In this document: piece by piece, positions 42,290 to 51,179 of the stretch
Position numbering within the stretch: the first letter of the stretch is position 1
Layout of the letters: each line of letters begins with the position of its first letter
Source: UBA6663 sp044226485
GTDB taxonomy: Bacteria > Chloroflexota > Anaerolineae > Anaerolineales > UBA6663
NCBI GenBank assembly: GCA_044226485.1
Contig: JBGAGY010000004.1
Location: 496,001 to 560,000, forward strand
Direction: 5' to 3'
DNA length: 64,000 nucleotides
Notes under the pieces: generated by a model
The model's database searches: none
The model's input: the letters and a program-made list of their open reading frames with translations, nothing else
What the model was told of the DNA's origin: nothing
Translations under genes and position numbers: made by a program

Positions 42290-43401
42290 CGCTTCCCCCA
42301 CCCAGCGCTGAAGGTCGTCGAATCCTCCTGACGAACACGCAGCCGGAAGATGTAGCGCAGGATCGCCGGAGCCGCCACGAACATCAGCACCAGCGCCTGC
42401 ACAACCTGCAGGATCTCCGTCGGGACGTGCGACGCGAACTGCATGTCGGTGCCGCCGGCGTCCATCGCGCCGAAGAGCAAGGCCGAGAGGGCCACGCCGA
42501 CCGGATGGTTGCCGCCGAGCAGAGAGATGGCGATGCTGTCGAAGCCGTAGCCCACGTTGAAGTTGGGGGCGAAGTAGTAGTTGCGCCCGAGCGTCTCCAC
42601 GGCGCCCGCCAGGCCCGCCAGACCGCCCGACACGGCCATCGTCAGGATCGTGGTGCGCGCGACGTTGATGCCCGCCGCCCGCGCCGCCGACGGGTTCTGA
42701 CCGACGGTGCGCACTTCGAAGCCGATCGTGGTGCGCCAGATCAGGAAGGCGATGACGATGACGGCCAGGATAGCCAGCACGAGCCCCAGGTGGATCGACT
42801 CGTCGCCCAGATTGAACATCACCGGCAGCCGCGCGGCTTCGGCGATCTTGGCGGTGCGCGGAACGATGTTGAGCGGGTTCGGATCGCGCAACGGCCCGGG
42901 CGGGATGCCCTGCGAACGGCTGCCCTGCGACACGAGCCAGCCCGTGATCACCAGCGCGATGTAGTTCAGCATGATGGTCGTGATGACCTCATGCGCGCCG
43001 GTGTACGCCTTGAGCGCCCCGCTGAGCCCGCCCCACAGCGCACCCGCAAGCCCGCCGCCCAACAGAGCCAGCGGCAGCAGCACGGGCCCCGGAAGCCCGG
43101 CCAGCGCGATCCCGATCCAGGCCGAGGTGACGGCGCCGAGGAAGAGTTGCCCCTCGCCGCCGATGTTGAACAGCCCGCCCTTGAAGGCGAAGGCCACTGC
43201 CAGGCCCGCAAACACGAAAGGGATGGCGTTCAGCAGCGTGCGGCCGATCGCCGTGGGTGAACCGACAGCGCCCGAGATCATGCCGCTGTAGGCCGCGACG
43301 GCATCGTAGCCGGCGGCGTAGATGAACACCGAGCCCACGATGATCGCCAGGATCACCGACAGCAACGGAACGATCAATGATTGCGGAGACAGTCGAAACA
43401 T
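42286..43401 (-). CDS. BMP-type ABC importer permease (pair 1, A)
   Basis: The protein has 371 residues and about ten helices. LAVAFAFKGGLFNIGGEGQL and RTVGQNPSAARAAGINVA are the conserved substrate-path and coupling-loop motifs of the NupP/YufP family. A potential external loop of about 60 residues (165-215) precedes the central helices. It lies downstream of the binding-protein gene, with a strong intrinsic terminator in the 64-nt gap, so its level is probably lower than that of the binding protein. It forms a heterodimer with the next permease. Confidence 0.88.
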   Translation of the reverse strand: MFRLSPQSLIVPLLSVILAIIVGSVFIYAAGYDAVAAYSGMISGAVGSPTAIGRTLLNAIPFVFAGLAVAFAFKGGLFNIGGEGQLFLGAVTSAWIGIALAGLPGPVLLPLALLGGGLAGALWGGLSGALKAYTGAHEVITTIMLNYIALVITGWLVSQGSRSQGIPPGPLRDPNPLNIVPRTAKIAEAARLPVMFNLGDESIHLGLVLAILAVIVIAFLIWRTTIGFEVRTVGQNPSAARAAGINVARTTILTMAVSGGLAGLAGAVETLGRNYYFAPNFNVGYGFDSIAISLLGGNHPVGVALSALLFGAMDAGGTDMQFASHVPTEILQVVQALVLMFVAAPAILRYIFRLRVRQEDSTTFSAGWGKR

Positions 43402-43421
43402 GCGCGCTCAGGGATAAGAAA

Positions 43422-43451
43422 AGGAGGGGCGACGTCGACGCCGCCCCTCCT
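43422..43451 (-). terminator. Terminator/attenuator between binding protein and permeases
   Basis: A perfect 10-bp GC stem (AGGAGGGGCG and its complement) followed on the minus strand by TTTTC lies 14 nt after the BMP stop at 43466. Read-through would let the permease genes be expressed at a lower level. Confidence 0.8.
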
Positions 43452-43465
43452 CTTTCGGCAACACC

Positions 43466-44533
43466 CTACGGCGTGTAGCCGGTCGTCAGTTCGCCGCTCT
43501 CGAGCTTCGCGGCGGTGTCGATAATCAACTGCTTGACGTCCGCCGGCACCGAGCCGTCGAAGTCGTGGTACGGGGCCAGCCCGACCTTCCCGAAGTAGTT
43601 GCCGCCCGGGAACTTGCCGTCGTTGGCGAGCTTGATCAGGTCCTCAACGCCGGGGGTGATGAGCTTCATGGCGCTGCTCACCAGACAGTCATGCGCCTCG
43701 GGCACGGTCTCCCACTGGTCGCTGTCCACGCCGATGCAGTACACCGACCCCGGGTTGGCCTTGGCGGCCGTCGCGATTTCGATCAACGCGCCGTTGCCGG
43801 TCTTGCCGCCGGCGCCGAAGATGACGTCGGCGCCCTGGTCGATCGCCTGCTTGGCCGTTGTCGCGCCCCACTCGGGGTCGACGAAAGCCTTGTCGAGCGG
43901 GCCGGGATGGTAGGTCAGCAGAACGTTGATGTCAGGGTTGACGGCTGCGGCGCCGAGCTTGAAGCCCTCGCCGAAGGCGACCACCGGCGGCACAAGATCG
44001 GTGCCGAGCACGGCGCCGATCGTGCCGCTCTTGCTGAGCTTGGCGGCCAGCGTGCCTGCCAGGTAACCCGCGCGATCTTCATTGAAGACCAGGCCCGCAA
44101 CGTTCGGCAGCGCTTCGGCCTGGAACTGGTCGACGCCGATGAACAGGATGTCGGGATGCTTCTTGGCGGCCTCGAGCGTGGCCTCGCCGAGCGCAAACCC
44201 CACGGTCACGATGACCTTGTAGCCTTCGCTCACGAACTTGTCGATGTTCTGGGCGTAGTCCTTGGCATCCTGGGTCTCGATATATTCGGCGGATCCGCCA
44301 ACGGCCGCCGCGCCGGCCTGCGCGCCTTCCCAGGCACTCTGGTTGAACGACTTGTCGTCCACTTCGCCGACATCGGTGACGAGGCCGATCTTGGGCCCGG
44401 CCGGGGCCGCGGTCGGCTCGGCCGTGGGCTCCACGGCCGGAGCTGCCGTCGGCGTGGCCGCCGGTGTGCAGGCCGCGGCCACCATGGCAAGGGCGGCCAC
44501 GCCGCTCAACAGACGATACGACAGGTGCTTCAT
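43466..44533 (-). CDS. BMP-family substrate-binding lipoprotein 1
   Basis: The protein has 355 residues. The lipobox AAAC places the acylated Cys at 22, and an Ala/Pro/Thr linker follows to about 46. The PnrA/BMP blocks are all present: GLVTDVGEVDDKSFNQSAWE, the VTVGFALGEATLEAAK segment, NVAGLVFNEDRAGYLAG and the end APYHDFDGSVPADVKQ. These bind purine nucleosides in characterised members. It lies between the two permease pairs and is preceded by GGAGGAGAG. A 30-bp inverted repeat separates it from the permease upstream. Confidence 0.9.
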   Translation of the reverse strand: MKHLSYRLLSGVAALAMVAAACTPAATPTAAPAVEPTAEPTAAPAGPKIGLVTDVGEVDDKSFNQSAWEGAQAGAAAVGGSAEYIETQDAKDYAQNIDKFVSEGYKVIVTVGFALGEATLEAAKKHPDILFIGVDQFQAEALPNVAGLVFNEDRAGYLAGTLAAKLSKSGTIGAVLGTDLVPPVVAFGEGFKLGAAAVNPDINVLLTYHPGPLDKAFVDPEWGATTAKQAIDQGADVIFGAGGKTGNGALIEIATAAKANPGSVYCIGVDSDQWETVPEAHDCLVSSAMKLITPGVEDLIKLANDGKFPGGNYFGKVGLAPYHDFDGSVPADVKQLIIDTAAKLESGELTTGYTP

Positions 44534-44567
44534 GAACTCTCTCCTCCAAAGAGAAACGATGAACGGA

Positions 44568-44670
44568 AGGCGTCAGACGTCGGGCCTCAGGCGTCAGCGA
44601 CGCAGTCGCGCCAAAGCGGCATCCTTGCGCGTCGCGTGAACTGACGCCTGAGGCCTGAGGCCTGACGCCT
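44568..44670. repeat. Imperfect 30-bp inverted repeat inside the BMP locus
   Basis: The arms at 44568-44597 and 44641-44670 are built from CAGGCGTCAG and GGCCTGAGG units and are complementary apart from a few positions. The right arm ends on the TAG stop (44671-44669) of the permease gene. The loop holds another GACGC-rich palindrome. It could act as a terminator or an mRNA-stabilising structure ahead of the second binding-protein gene. Confidence 0.7.
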
Positions 44671-45964
44671 ACTTCTCGTACGGTTGCCCATCCGCCGCCG
44701 GGGCGATGACCCGGCCGATCAGGCCCGCGATGACGATGATGGTGGCGATGTACGGCGCCATCAACAAGAACTCCGACGGGATCGGCACGCGCAGGATCGC
44801 GAGCCGTGTGGCCAACGAGTCGGCGAACCCGAACACAAGCGACGCACCGAAAGCGCCGAACGGCGACCAGTTGCCGAAGATCATGGCGGCGAGGCCGATG
44901 AAGCCCTTGCCCGCCGTCATGCCCTCGTCGAAGCGGCCGACCGCACCGAGCGTGAAGCTCGCACCGCCGATGCCGGCCACAAGCCCGCCCAGGATCACGG
45001 CGACGTAGCGCGTCCGATACACGTTGATGCCGAGCGTATCGGCCGCCTTCGGGTTCTCGCCGACGGCGCGCACGCGCAGGCCCCAGCGCGAATAGAACAA
45101 CCCCACGTGAATGATGATCAGCAACGCGAACATCGCGTAAGTGAAGATCGTGTTCTCGAAGAGCACGCGCCCGATCACCGGGATGTCGACGAGCCCAGGG
45201 ATCACGATGTTGCGGAACGTCCCGGGGTTGTTCAGCTGATCGGTCATGCGCTGCATGAACAACGAACTGATGTAGCTTGTGGCGCCGGTCGCGAAGATAT
45301 TGATCACCGTGCCGCTGATGATCTGGTCCACCTTGTAGTGGATCGAGAGCACGGCATGCACAGCCGCCAGCAGCCCGCCCGTAGCCATGCCAGCCAGCAG
45401 GCCGACCCAGAGGTTGCCCGACACTGTGCCGACGAGCGTCGACGTCATGGCCGCCCCGAGCATCAGGCCCTCGATGGCGATGTTGGCCACACCGGCCCGC
45501 TCGCACAGGATGCCGGCCAGCGCGCCGAACGTGATAGGAACTCCAAGGTTGAGCGCCGTCTTGATCAAGCCGGCGAGGTTGATCGACGCATCGCGCGTCG
45601 CCCAGACCAGCAAGGCGAAGATGAAGATCAACAGCGCCACGCCGACGAAGGCGTTGGCCGTCCGCTGATCGCCGCGGATGATCTGATAGAGGCCCATCAC
45701 ACCTGTCAGGGCGGCCAACCCGGCCACCGTGGCGAAGGTCGGGATCACCCAGTCGGGCACGCGTTGCTCTTTGGGCACGGCGCCCTGGTTCATGCCGAAG
45801 GACGATTGCAGCGCCGGGTCGACGCCGTTGGCGAAGAACACGTACATGGCCACGGCCAGAAGCAGCGTGACCACGCCGTAGACCCGGGCACGGGTGCGAT
45901 GCGCGTTTCGAGCCAGATCCTGCTCGGCGCTGTAGAAGGTCGAAGGTGCGGTTGTCGTCGTCAT
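44669..45964 (-). CDS. BMP-type ABC importer permease (pair 2, B)
   Basis: The protein has 431 residues, longer than its paralogue at 41369 because of an N-terminal extension of about 120 residues with three extra predicted helices (for example VYGVVTLLLAVAMYVFF). The conserved core begins at LCERAGVANIAIEGLMLGAA and has RAVGENPKAADTLGINV. The start at 45964 lies 2 nt after the partner permease stop and follows GGTGGGGGCGC. The extension is common in Chloroflexota-type relatives in my judgement, but its role is unknown. Confidence 0.88.
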   Translation of the reverse strand: MTTTTAPSTFYSAEQDLARNAHRTRARVYGVVTLLLAVAMYVFFANGVDPALQSSFGMNQGAVPKEQRVPDWVIPTFATVAGLAALTGVMGLYQIIRGDQRTANAFVGVALLIFIFALLVWATRDASINLAGLIKTALNLGVPITFGALAGILCERAGVANIAIEGLMLGAAMTSTLVGTVSGNLWVGLLAGMATGGLLAAVHAVLSIHYKVDQIISGTVINIFATGATSYISSLFMQRMTDQLNNPGTFRNIVIPGLVDIPVIGRVLFENTIFTYAMFALLIIIHVGLFYSRWGLRVRAVGENPKAADTLGINVYRTRYVAVILGGLVAGIGGASFTLGAVGRFDEGMTAGKGFIGLAAMIFGNWSPFGAFGASLVFGFADSLATRLAILRVPIPSEFLLMAPYIATIIVIAGLIGRVIAPAADGQPYEK

Positions 45965-45966
45965 GA

Positions 45967-47193
45967 TCAGCGCCCCCACCCGCGCATGAAGACCGTGCGC
46001 GAGTCGTCGCCTGAGCGCCGGATGCGGAACAGCCCGCGCACGATCGACGGCGCCGCGATGAACGCGATCACGAGCGCCTGGATGATCGAGATGAGATCCG
46101 TCGGGATCGACGCCACGCTTTGCATCTTGGTCGCTCCAGCGCGCAAGATGCCGAACAACAAGGAGGCGGCCACCACGCCGAACGGATGGCTCTTGCCCAG
46201 CAAAGCCAGCGCGATAGCATCGAAGCCAAGGCCGCCGCTGATGCCCGTTGTCATGGTGTGGTTGAGGCCCAGCACCTGGTTGGCGCCGGCCAGCCCCGCC
46301 AGCGCGCCCGAGAGGCACATCGCCAGCACGAGGTTGCGCGTCACATTCATGCCCGCGTACCTGGCCGCATCGGGGTTGGCGCCCACCGTGCGGATCTCAA
46401 AGCCGATCGTCGTGCGGAAGAGCAGCCACCACACCCCGAACGCCACGGCGATGGCGATGAAGAAGCCGATGTGGAAGCGAGCCGGGTCCGGCAACAGCCT
46501 CGGCAGCTCGGCGGTCTGAGCGATGATCGGGCTGATCGGATTGGTGCTGCCCTCGCGCTGCATCGGGCCGGCCAACAGCCAGTCGGTGAGCCGGTAGGCC
46601 ACGTAGTTGAGCATGATCGTGGTGATCACTTCGTGAGCGCCGGCCCGTGCTTTGAGCAGCGCCGGGATCGCTGCCCAGAGCGCCCCGCCCAACGCGCCGG
46701 CCAGGACCGCCAGCGTGATGTGCAGCACGGCGGGCAGCCCGGTGAAGGCGTAGCCGACGTAGGTCGCGAAGATCGCACCCAGGAAGATCTGACCCTCGAC
46801 GCCGATGTTGAACATGCCGCAGCGGAAGCTGACGGCTACGGCGAGGCCGGCGAGGATGTAGGGCGTCGTCGTCGCCAGGCTTTCGGCGATCGGGTACAAC
46901 GCCTGCCCGATCGCGCGGCTGTCGCCGCTGGCGAAGGCAGCGGCGATCGCGCCGAAGTTGCCGATCGAGCCCTCGAACATCGAGCCGTACGCTGTGGCAA
47001 TCGCCGACCACATGGCGCCGGCCAGGTTGCCCGTGGTCTTACCGCCCAGGATGTCGAGCACATCGAAGTTGGTGAACACGATGACGACCGAGCCGACGAT
47101 CATGGCCGTGAGGATGGCCAGTGCCGGAACGAGCAGATCCTGGCGCAGGGCCAGTTGCGGTCGGGGTTTTGCGGGAGTGGATTGTGCGGTCAT
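45967..47193 (-). CDS. BMP-type ABC importer permease (pair 2, A)
   Basis: The protein has 408 residues and about ten helices, with AVSFRCGMFNIGVEGQIFLG and RTVGANPDAARYAGMNVT, the conserved motifs of the NupP-like permease. Compared with the paralogue at 42286 it has an insertion of about 40 residues in the first external loop (AYGSMFEGSIGNFGA and on). It begins 17 nt after the ATPase stop. With the 44669 product it makes the second membrane heterodimer of the locus. Confidence 0.88.
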   Translation of the reverse strand: MTAQSTPAKPRPQLALRQDLLVPALAILTAMIVGSVVIVFTNFDVLDILGGKTTGNLAGAMWSAIATAYGSMFEGSIGNFGAIAAAFASGDSRAIGQALYPIAESLATTTPYILAGLAVAVSFRCGMFNIGVEGQIFLGAIFATYVGYAFTGLPAVLHITLAVLAGALGGALWAAIPALLKARAGAHEVITTIMLNYVAYRLTDWLLAGPMQREGSTNPISPIIAQTAELPRLLPDPARFHIGFFIAIAVAFGVWWLLFRTTIGFEIRTVGANPDAARYAGMNVTRNLVLAMCLSGALAGLAGANQVLGLNHTMTTGISGGLGFDAIALALLGKSHPFGVVAASLLFGILRAGATKMQSVASIPTDLISIIQALVIAFIAAPSIVRGLFRIRRSGDDSRTVFMRGWGR

Positions 47194-47210
47194 GGTCGGT
47201 GGTGACCTGC

Positions 47211-48782
47211 CTAAACGATGAGCGGCGGTTCTGTGGCCCCAGACGCGTCAGGGGTCGAAGCCAGAGCTTGAGCCGGGTCGACGCCGGCCATCAGCAGGCC
47301 GAGCTGCTCTTTGGTGACGTCGCGGGTGTTGACGACGCCGTTAACTCGACCGTGATACATCACAGCGATCCGGTCGGAAAGGCCCATGATCTCATCGAGT
47401 TCGGTCGAGACGAGCAGCACCGCGCAGCCTTCATCGCGCTTCTCGACGATCCGGCTGTGGATGTACTCGATCGAGCCGACGTCCAGGCCGCGGGTCGGCT
47501 GCACGGCGATCAACAGCTTGATCGGCCGCGACAGCTCGCGGGCGATGATGACCTTCTGCTGGTTGCCGCCCGAGAGCGACCCGGCCGAGGTGGAGATGCC
47601 CGGCGTGCGCACGTCGAACAGCTTGACGCGCTCACTCGCCGCCTTGTCGACCTCGACCTGCTGGGTCACCACGCCGCGCGCGAACGGCGGCAGGTAGTAG
47701 GTGTTGAGCACCATGTTGTCCGCCACCGGGTACGACAGGACGAGTCCATCTCGCTGGCGGTCTTCGGGCACGTGCGCCACGCCCAGCTCGGTCACGGTGC
47801 GCGGATTGGCGTGGGTCGTGTCGCTGCCGCAGATCGTCACCTGCCCGGCCTGGGCCCTCCGCAGGCCCGTAAGAGCTTCGACCAGTTCGGTCTGCCCATT
47901 GCCCTGCACGCCTGCCAGACCCAGGATCTCGCCGACGCGCACATCGAGGCTGACGCCGTCGACGACAAGGCCGTCGCGATCGTCGAGCACGCGCAGGCCG
48001 TCGACCGTCAACACGGGCTCGCCCGGTTTGGCCTCGGCCTTGTTCACGGTCAGCAGCACCTGCCGGCCGACCATCATCGACGCCAGCTCGGTCTCGCTCG
48101 CGGCCTTGGGATCGGCCCCGCCGACCACCTTGCCGAGCCTCAGCACGACTACGCGATCGGCCACCTCGCGCACTTCGCGCAGCTTGTGGGTGATGAAGAT
48201 GATCGACTTGCCGCCGGCCACGAGCGAGCGCATGACCTTGGCCAGCTCGTCGGCTTCCTGCGGCGTCAGAACCGCTGTCGGCTCGTCGAAGATGAGGATG
48301 TCAGCATTGCGGTACAGCAACTTGATGATCTCGACGCGCTGCTGCACACCGACCGGCAGATCCTTGATGTACGCCTCAGGGTCAACCTGCAGACCGTAGG
48401 CCTTCGAGATCTCGCGGATCCGGTTCGCTGCCGCGCGACGGTCGAGGAAGACGCCGCCCCTGAGCGACTCCTGGCCGAGCATGACGTTCTCGGTGACGGT
48501 CAGCACCGGGATGAGCATGAAGTGCTGGTGCACCATGCCGATGCCGGCCGCGATCGAGTCGTTCGGCCCGTTGGTGATCAGCGGTTTGCCGCGCACCGTG
48601 ATCTCGCCCTCGTCCTGCTTGTACAGGCCGTAGAGGACGTTCATCAAAGTGGACTTGCCGGCGCCGTTCTCGCCGAGCAGGGCCAGGATTTCGCCTTGTT
48701 CCAGGGCCAGATCGATGTGATCGTTAGCCAGGACGCCAGGAAAACGTTTGGTGATGCCGCGCAGTTCGAGGACAGGGGCCAT
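47211..48782 (-). CDS. BMP-type ABC importer ATPase, two fused domains
   Basis: The protein has 523 residues and two nucleotide-binding domains. Domain 1 has Walker A GENGAGKST (37-45), VGVQQRVEIIKLLYR as signature, and ILIFDEPTAVLT. Domain 2 has the family's degenerate Walker A GVQGNGQTE and LSGGNQQKVIIARELS, with the Walker B Asp-Glu pair replaced by AVQPTRGLD. This asymmetry is normal for NupO/RbsA-type ATPases. It is the only ATPase visible for two permease pairs. A terminator separates it from the upstream binding-protein gene. Confidence 0.93.
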   Translation of the reverse strand: MAPVLELRGITKRFPGVLANDHIDLALEQGEILALLGENGAGKSTLMNVLYGLYKQDEGEITVRGKPLITNGPNDSIAAGIGMVHQHFMLIPVLTVTENVMLGQESLRGGVFLDRRAAANRIREISKAYGLQVDPEAYIKDLPVGVQQRVEIIKLLYRNADILIFDEPTAVLTPQEADELAKVMRSLVAGGKSIIFITHKLREVREVADRVVVLRLGKVVGGADPKAASETELASMMVGRQVLLTVNKAEAKPGEPVLTVDGLRVLDDRDGLVVDGVSLDVRVGEILGLAGVQGNGQTELVEALTGLRRAQAGQVTICGSDTTHANPRTVTELGVAHVPEDRQRDGLVLSYPVADNMVLNTYYLPPFARGVVTQQVEVDKAASERVKLFDVRTPGISTSAGSLSGGNQQKVIIARELSRPIKLLIAVQPTRGLDVGSIEYIHSRIVEKRDEGCAVLLVSTELDEIMGLSDRIAVMYHGRVNGVVNTRDVTKEQLGLLMAGVDPAQALASTPDASGATEPPLIV

Positions 48783-49038
48783 GTCGGTATATGGGGTCTG
48801 GAATGGGATGGCTTAGTTTATCATGGCATCCACCCTCTCCCGCATCGCCGCGGGTCGTTCACAAGCCTCCATGAGTCTCGGCGATGCTGCCCTCCCCCTC
48901 CGGGGGAGGGCGCGCCGCCCAAACGCGCTTGAACGTCCACCAACCGCGGGTGGCGCGGGTGGGGGGCCCCACGCCTGAAAACAAAACGGGGCGGCACTGA
49001 GTGCCGCCCCGTCGTCGTTCGATCGCGATGCTTCGGTG
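48783..49038. terminator. Gap with intrinsic terminator after BMP 2
   Basis: The gap holds a perfect 12-bp stem (ACGGGGCGGCAC with its complement, 48986-48997 and 49001-49012) followed on the minus strand by GTTTTGTTTT, 26 nt after the stop at 49039. A second GC hairpin (CCCTCCCC/GGGGAGGG, about 48891-48909) lies nearer the ATPase gene. I see no coding sequence here. Confidence 0.8.
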
Positions 49039-50211
49039 TTACGGAAGCTCGGAGAAGTTGAGGACGTCGATGTCGCCCGCGATGATCGCGGCCTGGATGG
49101 CCTCGATCTCGCCAGCCAGCGCCGGGTCGACTTCGCTCTCGAAATTGTGATACGGCGCGATGCCGATCTGGCCGTTCTCGAGGTTGCCGACGACGACGCC
49201 GCCCTTGAACGAGCCATCAGCGGCAGCTTTGGTGCCCGCGATCACCGACTGATCCAGACGCTTGAGCACGCTGGTCAGGACGATGTCCTGGTACTCCGAC
49301 GCGCTGTTGTACCAGTCGCTGTCGACGCCGATGATGTAGGCGTTGCCAGCCTTCTGAACCTCAGCCGCCGCGCCAAGGCCCACCGGGCCGGCCACGGGCA
49401 GGATGATGTCAGCGCCTTCGGCCATCAGGGCCTTGGCCTGCTCGCCACCCTTGACCAGGTCGCTGAAGTCGCCGGTGAACAGGCCGTCCTTGGCCGTGTT
49501 GTCCCAGCCGATCAACTCGACGCTGGCGCCCTTCTGCTCGTTGTAGTACTCGATGCCCTGCTGGAAGCCGACCATGAAGTCAGCCACCGGCGGGATGTTG
49601 ATGCCGCCGAACGTGCCGACCTTGCCGGTCTTGCTGAACGACGCCGCCACGTAGCCGGCCAGGAACGCGCCTTCTTCCGTGGAGTAGACCTGCTGATAGA
49701 CGTTCGGGAGTTCCTCGCTGTAGGCGTAGTCGAGGATCATGAACTTCTGATCCGGGTTGGCCTTCGCGGCCGCAAGGGTCGCATCGCCGAGCAGGAAGCC
49801 GACGGTGACGATCAGATCGCACTTCTGCGACACGAACTCGTTGATGTTGGTGGCGTAGTCGGAGTCGCTATTCGACTCGAGGTACTTGGCCTCCCAGCCG
49901 ACTGCCTCGGCACCCTGCTGAGCGCCTTCCCAACCCGACTGGTTGAACGACTTGTCGTCAACGCCGCCGGTGTCGGTGACTTCGCAGACCATGCCGCCGG
50001 CCGCCGGGGCAGCCGTGGGAGCCTCGGTCGCGGCTTCGGTCGGAGCCTCGGTCGCCGGGGCCTCAGTGGGCGCCACGGTGGGCTCGGGGGCCTGGGTGGC
50101 CGGCACGGCGGTCGCGGGCACGGCCGTCGGCGTGGCGGCCGGCGCGCACGCCGCCAGCATCATGGCAGCGGCCGAAAAGGCCGAAAGGAACTTGACTGTT
50201 GTAGAGCGCAT
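49039..50211 (-). CDS. BMP-family substrate-binding lipoprotein 2
   Basis: The protein has 390 residues, with the lipobox LAAC (Cys22) and a long Thr/Ala/Pro/Glu linker (23-72) of repeated TEAPT units. The domain has DTGGVDDKSFNQSGWEGAQ, IVTVGFLLGDATLAAAK and AGYVAASFSKTGKVGTFGG, as in PnrA/BMP nucleoside-binding proteins. It is heavily diverged from BMP 1 in the ligand cleft, suggesting a different ligand. It is the first gene of the locus, with the best promoter in the window 150 nt upstream, and is followed by a terminator, an arrangement that typically yields excess binding protein. Confidence 0.9.
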   Translation of the reverse strand: MRSTTVKFLSAFSAAAMMLAACAPAATPTAVPATAVPATQAPEPTVAPTEAPATEAPTEAATEAPTAAPAAGGMVCEVTDTGGVDDKSFNQSGWEGAQQGAEAVGWEAKYLESNSDSDYATNINEFVSQKCDLIVTVGFLLGDATLAAAKANPDQKFMILDYAYSEELPNVYQQVYSTEEGAFLAGYVAASFSKTGKVGTFGGINIPPVADFMVGFQQGIEYYNEQKGASVELIGWDNTAKDGLFTGDFSDLVKGGEQAKALMAEGADIILPVAGPVGLGAAAEVQKAGNAYIIGVDSDWYNSASEYQDIVLTSVLKRLDQSVIAGTKAAADGSFKGGVVVGNLENGQIGIAPYHNFESEVDPALAGEIEAIQAAIIAGDIDVLNFSELP

Positions 50212-50363
50212 GGAAGTTTCCCCTCCTAAGGGACGTGAATGATCAGCCAGACGTGGGTCAAGGTATCAGGGGTACTCGCAGCAACCACCTCCTTATGCGT
50301 AAGTAGAATGCCGCGGCAGGGCGGATCGAATTGCTTGAGGATGACTTGACGCTTGAAGAAGCT

Positions 50364-50392
50364 ATTATACAGGATCAGCTCCCGTCACTCAA
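50364..50392 (-). promoter_or_regulatory. Strong sigma-70-like promoter of the BMP locus
   Basis: On the minus strand, TTGAGT (50392-50387), 17 nt, then TATAAT (50369-50364). The leader to the ATG at 50211 is about 150 nt and contains AAGGAGGTGG near 50285-50295, in front of a possible 20-codon GTG-started frame ending at TAG just before the true ribosome site (AGGAGG). No purine-riboswitch core is recognisable. Confidence 0.7.
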
Positions 50393-50420
50393 CCGACAAG
50401 GGCGGCCCGCAAACACCGCC

Positions 50421-51170
50421 CTAACCCATAGGCGCGAGCGGCCTCTCGCCCGCCAGAACTCGATCGCGATCGAAGCTTGACGTGCGCGCATGGACGGCGG
50501 ACTCACGAACCTGCCACAGGCTGGGCGAGAAACCCGACTCGCGGAGTTGCCGGACCACACCAACAGCGCCGCTCTCTTCCACCACCCACGTGTCCACACC
50601 TGGCATGAACGGCGCCTGTCGGCCCCGTCCCGCCAGACGCGCTCGAAAGAACCGGCCCGGCTCGCGCTCCGTCCGACCCGGCACAAGGATCGGCCCTTCC
50701 CAATCGAGTTCGAGTTCCGGCCCCATCTCGCGCCCTGCGCCGCGCCGAAGCTCGAGGCCCAGGGTCTCGCCCCGTCGGAGCGCCAACCCGCACGCCGCCC
50801 CCGTCGTCAGGTCGATGTCGCCCGAGTCGTAAGGCGTCTTGAACATCATGCGCTCGACCCAGGCAAAGGACGACCTGTTGTTGTAGGCCTGCATCAAGAA
50901 GAACCCATCATGGGTGCTGCCGTCGGGATGGCGGCTGATCGAGACCGAGACCGTCAGTTCGCGAAACGCAATTCCAAACCACAACGCCGACGTCGCCGTG
51001 ATGGCGATCTCCGCCTGCCCCTCGACCGCCCGCAACCAGAGCGCCTTGGGCTCGAGCTGTTCGCGCCAGTACGCCAGATCGGCGCGACCGATCGCCATCA
51101 CCTCGTGCACATCGCTGATGGTGACCGGGTAGCGCGTCGGAGGGCCGGATTGAAGAAACGGATCCGTCAT
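50421..51170 (-). CDS. Uncharacterised soluble protein (acetoacetate decarboxylase-like?)
   Basis: The protein has 249 residues, no signal peptide and no helices. Alternating strands dominate, with ALWFGIAFRELTVSVSISR, GFFLMQAYNNRSSFAWVE and TPYDSGDIDL in the middle. The pattern is loosely that of acetoacetate decarboxylase-like or similar small-molecule-binding barrels, but I see no catalytic lysine motif I trust. It begins 9 nt after the sugar dehydrogenase stop and is probably co-transcribed with it. Its stop lies 28 nt upstream of the -35 of the BMP-locus promoter. Confidence 0.6.
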   Translation of the reverse strand: MTDPFLQSGPPTRYPVTISDVHEVMAIGRADLAYWREQLEPKALWLRAVEGQAEIAITATSALWFGIAFRELTVSVSISRHPDGSTHDGFFLMQAYNNRSSFAWVERMMFKTPYDSGDIDLTTGAACGLALRRGETLGLELRRGAGREMGPELELDWEGPILVPGRTEREPGRFFRARLAGRGRQAPFMPGVDTWVVEESGAVGVVRQLRESGFSPSLWQVRESAVHARTSSFDRDRVLAGERPLAPMG

Positions 51171-51179
51171 CGGTGCATC

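Noticed and set aside
44079..45506. A 475-codon minus-strand frame across the BMP1/permease junction
   Set aside because: It is an Arg/Gly-rich frame overlapping both real genes and contains no domain.
50212..50363. Purine riboswitch before BMP 2
   Set aside because: I looked for the conserved TATA and loop core of the purine riboswitch and did not find it; only a possible short leader frame is noted.
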